Below, one piece after another: positions 7,651 through 14,722 of a stretch of DNA of 15,000 nt. The notes beneath the pieces were generated by a model, which saw only the letters and a program-made list of their open reading frames with translations, did no database searches and was not told the origin of the DNA. The translations under genes and the position numbers were made by a program. The DNA is from Botryococcus braunii (Eukaryota > Chlorophyta > Trebouxiophyceae). The stretch covers positions 194,760 to 209,759 of the forward strand of contig KV908358.1 in the NCBI GenBank assembly GCA_002005505.1, given 5' to 3'. Position 1 is the first letter of the stretch; every line of letters starts with the position of its first letter.

Positions 7651-7804
7651 GTGCACAAATATTACTGTTTTGGTCAAAATCCCACGTGCGGGCTCTGATG
7701 AGCTCATCGGTCGCTTGCGGCAAACATTACATGGGTGTCATTCTTATGGTTTCGATCTCTTGTACAGCGCAGCACATAATCGGCACACTAGCGAAGCATG
7801 GTTG

Positions 7805-7832
7805 CCCCTAACCCTACACCCTAAACCCTAAT
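7805..7832. repeat. Interstitial telomere-like patch
   Basis: CCCTAACCCTA, then CACCCTAAACCCTAA. Same CCCTAAA-type motif and orientation as at 1007-1038. It closes a region of weak open frames. Confidence 0.65.
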
Positions 7833-8007
7833 CCGTTGGGTTGGGCCTAAGTCGGGGCGGGCTCTTAGAGGTGAATCTCACCTGCTTCATGCTCATCTAA
7901 TTAGATGATAAGTTATAACTTATAATCAGGTGAACATAGAGATGCAAGTGCCTACAAAGCTGCAGTCGGAGAAAGGACCGGTCAGAAACATCCGTGTCTC
8001 TGTTTGG

Positions 8008-8165
8008 CGCATGGTACATACTATGTTGAGGTGTGGTACAAGGTACATGCTGTGTCTGGTATGGTACATGGCACACGGTACATGGTGCATGCGAGATGTG
8101 GTGTCCACATGCGGTGCATTGTACATGGTACATCCCGGGTCTGGTGTGGGACATGTCACATGCAC
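8008..8165. repeat. GTACATG-rich degenerate repeat
   Basis: GGTACATG or close variants (GGTACATA, GGTACATC, TGGTGCATG) recur roughly every 10-25 bp across this segment, keeping all forward and reverse frames partly open. The roughly 80-130-codon frames here are composed of these words and are not treated as genes. Confidence 0.65.
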
Positions 8166-8228
8166 ATCCGAAGGGATGACTTGTGCATGAAAGTGTCAGT
8201 GTCCTTATTGTTTTATCTTAGCTTTCGT

Positions 8229-8318
8229 TCTGGTCACAAGAGCCATTGGTTGTATGGGCTGGTCACAAAAGCCCTAGGGTTTGTTCGTGCTGGTCACAAG
8301 TGCCATTGGCTTGTGACT
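8229..8318. repeat. 30-bp tandem repeat, 3 copies
   Basis: CTGGTCACAA followed by (G/A)(A/T)GCC and then TTGG/AGGG occurs at about 8230, 8259 and 8290. The third copy runs into CTTGTGACTGG, which is partly the inverse of the unit start (TGGTCACAAG), so a hairpin is possible. Confidence 0.8.
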
Positions 8319-8329
8319 GGTTCCAGCAC

Positions 8330-9235
8330 GCATACGCGGACGGCTGCACGTGCCAACGTTTGCAAGCCGCGTGTTCAAATGAAAGGCTGATCAAAGTCCA
8401 TGCACATCTGTATATAATTCCTCTGCGCGAATAGATGGCAGGGCTAATATACGACTTTTTCTTAACGGGTGCAGTGGGCAAGTGTGGCCTTGGTAGAGAC
8501 CAGGTTGCAAAAATTTCCGATAACCTGGTTATCCGAGTATTGATGTATTGGCATGTCTACCAATACTTCATTACGCGAAGAAGTTAAGCATCTAAGTATG
8601 GTTTGATTTCAAAAGTGTTTTCGCCGAAGTATTCTATTGTATCCTAGAGTGCTGCTTTAAATAATGTGTTATATATTATATGAAGTATTTCTGTACTCAA
8701 GTACCAGGTACAAACCAGGAGCATAGCTAAGGGCTAGATCTATAGAACATTCTAGCCTGCTCTTCTGAGTATTCATGCCTAATTTTTCATTGAACATCAA
8801 ACTTCTCCTATTATCCAAAGGAACTAGCATCGGCCTTAATCAAGCTTGCGACTGTTTCGAAATATGCTTGGAAGCTTCTGGCGGTGCTCGACACGTGTCG
8901 GTCTTGTCGTTTAGCTTGTCTACGGTACTATGGCTAGACAGGTATTGTGTAGCAGAAATACATGATGTGCATTGAAGCACTGTGTATATCTTTGCAAGAT
9001 CACGTATACAGAGCAGACTCCAGTTTGTGTCGAAATGCAACATGTACACAAACATGAGCTCATGCGCATGCCTGAGCGCATATATGTACATGCGCATACG
9101 TCGCCATATGCTCGTACGGACATCAACTGCTGCGCTCATATAGACCATGTTTATATGCGTGCCAGATAAGTGTCAGAGTTTGTGTGTTTGCATAGCATTC
9201 ATGATCATCCACAATAAAGATAACGTATCGCTAAG
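8330..9235. other. AT-leaning stretch without a convincing gene
   Basis: Open frames are short (longest about 100 codons, minus) and unrecognised. Small dyads occur: CCAGGTT/AACCTGG (8500-8528), GTATTGG/CCAATAC (8545-8566), CGACACGTGTCG (about 8889-8900), and a cluster of self-complementary words such as ATGAGCTCAT and ATGCGCAT around 9053-9105. I see no tRNA or rRNA gene. Confidence 0.45.
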
Positions 9236-9239
9236 GGAT

Positions 9240-9600
9240 TTGGTACGGAAATCAGGTCGTTTGATACCAGTGGCTAGGTCGTGTGATGTTAATGGCACGT
9301 GTTCTAATACATGTTCCACCACCTTACCATCAAATGTTACACGACTTAACCACTGATGTGTCTTCATGGTAAGATCGTCTGATATATATTGAAGGTCAAG
9401 TCTTAAAACTTTTATGGTCGGGACATCTGATATATATTGATGATCAGGTCGTGATGTATTGATGGTTGGGTCGTTTGATACATCAATGGATCTGATATAT
9501 CCAATCATATCTGACACCTATTGATGGTCGGGTCCTCTCATATTTATTGTTGGCCAGGTGGTGAAGGATTGTTGGTCTGATACGTCAAAGGGAAGGTCGA
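9240..9600. repeat. AT-rich degenerate minisatellite (GGTCG...TGATAT units)
   Basis: Words such as AGGTCGTTTGATA, AGATCGTCTGATATATATTG, GGGACATCTGATATATATTG, GGGTCGTTTGATACAT and GGTCTGATACGTC recur at roughly 24-40-bp intervals. The consensus is about GGTCGTCTGATATATTGATG. Divergence is high, so exact unit length is uncertain. The 114-codon minus frame across it is a by-product of the repeat. Confidence 0.65.
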
Positions 9601-10000
9601 GTGATAATGAATATATATCACTACTAGTGCTGCTGTTATCGATATATCGATGTATTGTGGTGTGTGCATTGATCAATGGCATCTGTCACACTAGGATGCA
9701 CAGATCATGTCTTGATAGGATTTCAATATTCCCCAACATGTTGGACCATATAGTTGATCGTATTGCTTTTTCCAAAGGTAGTTTGGGGAATTCGAAGCCG
9801 TTGCCTCTCTAGAGTCTCTGATCACGGCCTTGATCATGGCCCCATGTGCATAAGCGGGCGTCTGCCAAGTATATGTACATACCGTCCGTATACGTAGTAC
9901 GTATATGCATGTACAGTGCAGAGCCCCATTTGGGGCCCCTCGGCCGCGGTCACGTGAGAACCGCATTGCACTTTGTGTGACTGTCGTACACATGTAAATG
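9601..10000. other. Dyad-rich non-coding stretch
   Basis: It contains the 14-bp palindrome ATCGATATATCGAT (9638-9651), the inverted pair ATTCCCCAA (9728-9736) / TTGGGGAAT (9783-9791), and nested GTATACGTAGTACGTAT-type symmetry near 9890-9905. A CACGTG lies near 9951-9956. Frames under 140 codons are not recognised. Confidence 0.45.
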
Positions 10001-10238
10001 ATGAGAAGGTTATGAGGCCAGATGTGCTTGGCACAAATTTGCACAAATGTTCGAAAGGCTGCGAGGCCAGGAATGCTTGGCACAATCTTGCACAAGTGTT
10101 CAGAAGGCTACGACGCCAAATATGCTTGGCACAAATCTACACAAATGTTCGAAAGGCCGCGGGGCCAGGTATACTTGGAACAATTTCTCACAAATGTTCA
10201 CAAGGCCACGAGGCTCGTTATGCTTAGCACATTTCCAG
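10001..10238. repeat. 49-bp tandem repeat, about 4.8 copies
   Basis: The junction word TTC(G/A)(A/C)(A/G)AAGG starts at 10050, 10099, 10148 and 10197, exactly 49 bp apart. Each unit contains AGGCTGCGAGGCCAG-like, TATGCTTGGCACAA-like and CACAAATGTTC-like words. Because 49 leaves remainder 1 on division by 3, the same peptide set appears in rotation in all three forward frames, all of which are open. I therefore do not call the 84-100-codon frames genes. Confidence 0.9.
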
Positions 10239-10460
10239 CTCAACAGTGTGCCCACGTGCACGTCCCTCCAGTTATTTCCAGCTCAACAGTGCTTACGTGG
10301 GCACGTGCACATCTCTCCGCCTGATTGGACATAAATAGTGCCCACGTCTCTCCACCAATTCTGGAGCTCTTCAGTGGCTACGACTCTCCGTCAGTTTCGA
10401 GCTCTCCAGCTACGACTCTTCCGTCTATGTTGATCTCAACAGTACTTCTCATGACTCTCT
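10234..10460 (+). promoter_or_regulatory. Possible upstream region with ACGT-core motifs
   Basis: CCAGCTCAACAGTG is duplicated at about 10235 and 10279, and related AGCTCT...CTACGACTCT units follow. G-box words CACGTG lie at 10253-10258 and 10303-10308, and TACGTGG at about 10294. An ATTGG (inverted CCAAT) and ATAAATAG lie near 10324-10338. Together these could be a promoter for the membrane-protein gene starting at 10703, but the spacing to the ATG is about 370 bp and the motifs are short, so this is inference. Confidence 0.25.
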
Positions 10461-10569
10461 GCTTATCGGAGATCGATAGTACAAGGCCCACTGGCTAGTG
10501 CCCATGGGCAGGTCCGCGTCTACTCAGTTAAACCTCTTTAGAAAGCTCAACAGCGGCGTCTACGTAGAC

Positions 10570-10701
10570 AAGAAGCGCCACATCAGCAGCGGTAAGAAGC
10601 GCCACATCAGCAGCGGCAAGAAGCGCCACATCAGCAGTGGCAAGGAGCGCCACATCAGCAGCGGCAAGAAGCACTGAATCAGCAGCGGCAAGAAGCGCTA
10701 C
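10570..10701. repeat. 24-bp minisatellite, 5.5 copies
   Basis: Units start at 10570, 10594, 10618, 10642, 10666 and 10690. Each begins AAGAAGCGCCACATCAGCAG and ends CGGT, CGGC or TGGC. The first copies are nearly identical and the fifth and sixth vary. The array ends two bases before the ATG at 10703, so it occupies the presumed 5' leader of the next gene. A frame through it gives an ARSATSAA-like 8-residue repeat. Confidence 0.92.
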
Positions 10702-10702
10702 A

Positions 10703-11527
10703 ATGGAGCCTGCATACCAGAGTTACGAGGGCGTGTGCTCTGCAGACCTGCGAAGATCGCCTCTCCAATTTGCATGCCCAAATCTGGAGGAGGAGTACCA
10801 GGCCTTCCTGGCAGGCCAGGTGGGCGGTTACGTGGCGGGTTTGTGCGCTTTGACTCTTTTTGGATGCGCAGGGATCGCCTACCACGCCCTGATTGCTATC
10901 CTGAACCTGCGGGCCCCGCCTCCTCCTGCCATCTGGCCCGCGCTCATGCTCAGCTTCGTTCACTTCACCTCCCTTGTGCTGCTGATATGCTGCAGCCCCA
11001 AAGTCTATTCCGCGCACTGGCGCGTCGTCGTCAATGCGGTTCCGAAGCTCACGCAGGTCTTCAACACCGAATACCTCCAAGTTGTACTGCTGTGTGGATG
11101 CACTATGGCGTTATTGGCAATTATAGCAGTATTGGGAGCGGGACTACCGGCGGGCCCGATTCGGCACCCGGGGGGAGGGGGGGGATTCAAGTTTCAGAGG
11201 TTCCTGATGGAGAACTTCTACATGACCATTCTATGGGCGGATGCGGTCGTGTTCATCTCCGGGCAGGCCTCGGACGTCGTCTTTGCCACGGCAAGGCTTG
11301 TCCTGAGTCTGGCCAACAATCGAGCCATCTGCAAGCCCGCAGCTTGCGGGGACGGTCATCCCTGGGTCTCCATTACCCCGGCCTTCCTGCGGGTCGCCCG
11401 CAAGGGCTCAGTCAGGTTTCTCGCTGTGTTCCCGGTCCCCGAGATGCCTACAGGGCTGGTCACCTCAGAGCTGGTCCCCCCCCCCCCCCAACTGTCGGGC
11501 GCCGCCGTCATGGAGAAAGGCGCCTGA
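10703..11527 (+). CDS. Candidate multi-span membrane protein, 274 residues
   Basis: The family is not recognised. From the ATG at 10703 (A at -3, G at +4, a good Kozak context) it has 274 residues. Predicted membrane segments are about 41-68 (GGYVAGLCALTLFGCAGIAY and following), 77-97 (AIWPALMLSFVHFTSLVLLI), 124-147 (LQVVLLCGCTMALLAIIAVL), and a less hydrophobic 172-205. The N-terminus is polar with an acidic EEEY (29-32), and a Gly run lies at 157-161. The C-terminal tail follows a C14 tract (11476-11489), encoding four prolines, where an indel would change the last 15 or so residues. A 22-codon upstream extension from a GTG would run through the 24-bp repeat and is less likely. Amphipathic spacing and clean hydrophobic blocks favour real coding, but it may be only one exon. 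Confidence 0.55.
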   Translation: MEPAYQSYEGVCSADLRRSPLQFACPNLEEEYQAFLAGQVGGYVAGLCALTLFGCAGIAYHALIAILNLRAPPPPAIWPALMLSFVHFTSLVLLICCSPKVYSAHWRVVVNAVPKLTQVFNTEYLQVVLLCGCTMALLAIIAVLGAGLPAGPIRHPGGGGGFKFQRFLMENFYMTILWADAVVFISGQASDVVFATARLVLSLANNRAICKPAACGDGHPWVSITPAFLRVARKGSVRFLAVFPVPEMPTGLVTSELVPPPPQLSGAAVMEKGA

Positions 11528-11640
11528 AATCTCTAGACGTCGACGTCGCAAACCGTAATAACATGTAACTTCTGTACAGTAGTTAGACCAGCGCCCCTTG
11601 ATTTAAGGAGCCTGGTATGGAAGGGGAATAACAAAGAATG
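11528..11640 (+). other. Possible 3' flank of the membrane-protein gene
   Basis: TGTAA at 11564-11568 lies about 37 nt after the stop codon. TGTAA is the polyadenylation signal of several chlorophytes, so it is a candidate end signal. The 12-bp palindrome GACGTCGACGTC is at 11536-11547. Confidence 0.25.
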
Positions 11641-11696
11641 CCGACTGGTAACATTTGGTTGGCTGCGGCCAATTGGCAAGTCACCGCGACAGCGGA

Positions 11697-12430
11697 CGTC
11701 TATACGAGCCTGGACGTCCGAAGGAGCTTGGAGGTCTATACGAGCATGGATGTCTGTACAAGCCTGCGTGTCTGTACAAGCCTGGGTGTCTGTACAAGCA
11801 TGTATGTCTGTACAGGCCTGGGTGTCTGTTCAGGCATGTATATCTGTACAGGCCTGGGTGTCTGTTCAGGCATGTATGTCTGTACAGGCCTGGGTGTCTG
11901 TTCAGGCATGTATATCTGTACAGGCCTGGGTGTCTGTTCAGGCATGTATGTCTGTACAGGCCTGGGTGTCTGTTCAGGCATGTATATCTGTACAGGCCTG
12001 GGTGTCTGTTCAGGCATGTACGTCTGTACAGGCCTGGGTGTCTGTTCAGGCATGTATATCTGTACAGGCCTGGGTGTCTGTTCAGGCATGTATGTCTGTA
12101 CAGGCCTGGGTATCTGTTCAGGCATGTATATCTGTACAGGCCTGGGTGTCTGTTCAGGCATGTATGTCTGTACAGGCCTGGGTGTCTGTACTAACAATAT
12201 ATGTCTGTACATGCCTAGGTGTCTGTACAAGCCTGAGTTCTTCACAAGCCTGGGTGTCTGTACAAGCAAGGGTGTCTGCACGAATACAGCCTGGTTGTCT
12301 GTACAAGCCTGGATGTCTGTGCAAGCACGGATGTCTGTACCATCCTGGGTGTCTGTACAAGCACGGATGTCAGTACCATCATGAGTGTCTGTACCATCCT
12401 GGGTGTTTGTACCAGCCTGGATGTCTGTAT
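11697..12430. repeat. 18-bp minisatellite with 36/72-bp higher-order core
   Basis: Flanking monomers of 18 bp are of the type AGCCTGGGTGTCTGTACA. From 11815 to 12174 the monomers form ten 36-bp dimers. Each is GGCCTGGGTGTCTGTTCA plus GGCATGTATRTCTGTACA, where R alternates strictly A, G, A, G. That gives five 72-bp higher-order units. Copies become irregular toward both ends. Three forward frames and one reverse frame are open for hundreds of bases because the unit is a multiple of three and has no stop. The forward reading would be a GLGVCSGMY(I/V)CT repeat. Confidence 0.93.
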
Positions 12431-12865
12431 TAGCGAATGTGTGTATGGCGGATCCGGACGTCGGTATGCCGGATGTCTGTTTGGTAGGATGTTTGGTTTT
12501 TCCGTGTGGCGGGAATTCCTCCGTGAATTTACGGATGAATGTATAAGTTCATCCGTATGAACAAACTTGCTTCTTATGCTGCCCAGTGGGCTGGCGGTTT
12601 AAGCAAATTTGCTTCTTATGATGCCTAGTGGGCTGGGACATCTGTGATTACTCAACATTCCCGTCCTGGCAAAAGTGGGTGGGATCAACAGGACCAGTCC
12701 AATCTTTCATCGAGCCAAAGTAAAACTGTTTCAAGCTGGAAATCACACTTGCTCTGATAATGTCGCGTTATCGCTCTGAAAGGATCCATTCTTTTCCCAC
12801 GCGTAGAGGCAGAGGTCTGCGACGACGCTCCTCGGAAGTAAGAAAGGAGATCCGGATCCCTACCT
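12431..12865. other. Spacer between the two large minisatellites
   Basis: GGATGTCTG-like decay products of the left array fade out by about 12500. A hairpin with a 10-bp stem TACGGATGAA/TTCATCCGTA lies at 12530-12557. A 42-bp unit is duplicated at about 12563 and 12605 (TTGCTTCTTATG, then GTGGGCTGG). The rest, to 12865, has no recognised gene. Confidence 0.55.
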
Positions 12866-13672
12866 CCTAAGAGCACATAAGACCTAAGAGACCTTAAGAG
12901 CAACTAAGACCTAAGAGACCTCAAGAGCACTCGAGCTTGAGTAAGAAAGGAGAATTCCCTACCTCCTAAGAGCACATAAGACCTAGGATACCCTAAAAGC
13001 ACCAAAGACCTAAGGGCGCCTAAGACCTAAGAGCACCTAAGACCTAAGAGCACCTAAGACCTAAGGGCACCTAAGACCTAAGGGCACCTAAGACCTAAGA
13101 GCACCTAAGACCCAAGAGCACCTAAGACCAAAGGGCGCCTAAGACCTAAGAGCCCCTAAGACCTAAGAGCACCTAAGACCTAAGGGCACCTAAGACCTAA
13201 GGGCACCTAAGACCTAAGGGCACCTAAGACCCAAGAGCACCTAATTAGGACTAAGGGCGCCTAAGACCTAAGAGCACCTAAGGGCGCCTAAGACCTAAGA
13301 GCACCTAAGACCTAAGAGCACCTAAGATCTTATAAGACCTAAGGGCGCCTAAGACCTAAGAGCACCTAAGACCTAAGAGCACCTAAGACCTAAGAGCGCC
13401 TAAGACCCAAGAGCACCTAAGACCTAAGAGCACCTACGACCTTAAGAGCACCTAAGACCTAAGGGCAACTAAGACCTAAGAGCACCTAAGACCTAAGGGC
13501 ACCTAAGACCTAAGGGCACCTAAGACCTAAGAGCACCTAAGACCTAAGAGCACATAAGACCTAAGGGCACCTAAGACCTAAGGGCACCTAAGACCTAAGA
13601 GCACCTAAGACCTAAGGGCACCTAAGACCTAAGGGCACCTAAGACCTAAGGGCACCTAAGACCTAAGAGCAC
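12866..13672. repeat. 17-bp minisatellite (CTAAGACCTAAGAGCAC), about 40+ copies
   Basis: The unit CTAAGACCTAAGAGCAC repeats almost without interruption from about 13010 to 13672, with A/G variation in the last half (GAGCAC, GGGCAC, GGGCGC). A less regular zone covers 12866-13009. Within it an approximately 50-bp block beginning AGTAAGAAAGGAGA recurs about 100 bp apart (about 12837 and 12939). Each unit is itself two CCTAAGA-like halves. Because 17 is not a multiple of 3 and the unit contains TAA/TAG, all frames are blocked. Confidence 0.95.
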
Positions 13673-13674
13673 TA

Positions 13675-13861
13675 GTGAGTTCCTTCTGGATCCTTCCTCT
13701 GTTTAGACTAAGACGTGAACCCTATCCCTTCCGCAAGCCACGTATCCTTCCTTGTTCCGATTACATAGATCCTGACCGCAAACCACATATCCGTCATTGT
13801 TTTGATTACATAAGAGGAAAAGCACCACCCCCCCCCCCGGGGGTCATCATGAAAACCTCAC
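13675..13861. other. Short spacer with a two-copy about 47-bp repeat and C11G5 tract
   Basis: CCGCAAGCCACGTATCC...TTCCGATTACATAG is echoed by CCGCAAACCACATATCC...TTTTGATTACATAAG at about 13731 and 13778. A run of 11 C then 5 G lies at 13828-13843. A 64-codon plus frame through it has no known motif. Confidence 0.6.
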
Positions 13862-13880
13862 AACCCTAAACCCTAAACCC
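13862..13880. repeat. Interstitial telomere-like patch at retroelement end
   Basis: AACCCTAAACCCTAAACCC on the plus strand, that is GGGTTTAGGG units on the minus strand. It directly abuts the end of the minus-strand retroelement frame and supplies its stop codon (TAG of GTTTAG). Confidence 0.85.
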
Positions 13881-14601
13881 GAACGTCAACTCCCCCAAAA
13901 GGGAGCCTCGTAGCCAACTGCCGCCCAACGGCCCGGGCAATCGCAAAGCTCACCCTCCGATGCGTTGAAAACCAGACAAGGACTTCATGCGCAACTAGCG
14001 CCTGATTAACCAGGCCTTGGTGCGGCGTCAAAAACTCCTCCGCCGCCGTATCAAACCCCCCAAATGTTTCAAAGGCGAAGGGCCGGAACAGGACATGTGC
14101 TGGCTGCCTAAGTAAAACCTCCCTATACGAGGCCAACTTGCCCGCCGCAGCCCGTGCCGCAGCCCCACCAGGCACAACCGCCCCCCCCCCCCCCCCACCA
14201 GCCCAATAAGATGTAGCGAGTGGAGAGGTCCCCACAACATTGACATACAAATCCCGGCCCCCATCCCAGTCAAGGAAGACCAAGTCCGGCCTACGTGACT
14301 CAAAACCGACAACCCGAACCGGGAGTGGTGGTTCCCGGGTGACGACAGCCTCTTCCTCCTTTCCTATCCGAAGCAGCAGATTCCTTACCGCATTATGGCG
14401 AAAGGTGACCGCCACCCCACGACCAACCCGCCCTGTTCCTTGTCCATTAACACCAAGACGAATCGGAGGGAACCGGACGAATAAAAACGGACAGCGAATG
14501 CATAGGCGGGAGGTCAGAATGGCGTGCGGATGTTGTACACACAGAACAGGTGTTGTACACGCAGTGTCCGGTACAGCAGTACTAAGGGCTGGCTTACACA
14601 C
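13873..14601 (-). pseudogene. LINE-like reverse-transcriptase C-terminal domain fragment
   Basis: Residues about 64-235 of this 242-codon open frame resemble the conserved domain found downstream of reverse transcriptase in many plant and algal LINE-like ORFs. The visible landmarks are FRHNAVRNLL (67-76), RRPDLVFLDW (103-112), LYVNVVGTSPL (118-128), K155, FRPFAFETFGGFD (172-184), RRVSF (215-219) and GRQLATRLP (226-234). As I recall the family, the third landmark normally reads D-V-x-G-x-S-P. Here N121 replaces the Asp, and a nuclease-like active site (PD-(D/E)xK-type, inference) would be damaged. A C16 tract (14181-14196) inserts a Gly run (135-140). The frame has no internal ATG and no zinc-finger or reverse-transcriptase part upstream, so it is a 5'-truncated remnant. 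The first 60 residues look non-homologous. The stop falls in a telomere-like repeat. Confidence 0.8.
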
Positions 14602-14722
14602 AGCCTACCGCTGATGCCTCCTTGTCCGCAAAGCAGTGAGGTGGTCCTTATCCATCAAATACAAAAGATAGTTTTCGTGGGAATCACGACGAGGCACGCC
14701 AGAGCGATTCTCTGAAGCAAGT
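14602..14722. other. Short spacer between two retroelement remnants
   Basis: Nothing recognisable. I looked for reverse-transcriptase motifs continuing the minus-strand fragment and saw none. Confidence 0.4.

Noticed and set aside
7562..7831. 89-codon plus frame ending in the telomere-like patch
   Set aside because: Runs through the duplicated segment and a G13 run (Gly stretch) and stops in CCCTAAA sequence; no motif.
8004..8390. 128-codon plus frame and opposing minus frames
   Set aside because: Composed of the GTACATG-rich and 30-bp repeats; stops are depleted by the repeated words.
8571..8600. GAAGTTAAGC-like words reminiscent of 5S rRNA
   Set aside because: Only a short core (about AAGTTAAGCA) matches; the flanks do not follow the 5S sequence or fold, so chance is likelier.
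10001..10334. Three overlapping forward frames near 10 kb as genes
   Set aside because: All are frame rotations of the same 49-bp repeat.
10735..11568. 277-codon frame overlapping the membrane-protein candidate
   Set aside because: Different frame of the same GC-rich DNA; lacks the clean hydrophobic blocks and is Arg/Gly/Pro-rich as expected of a shadow.
12866..13672. CRISPR-like array
   Set aside because: The 17-bp units are head to tail with no unique spacers; this is a minisatellite.
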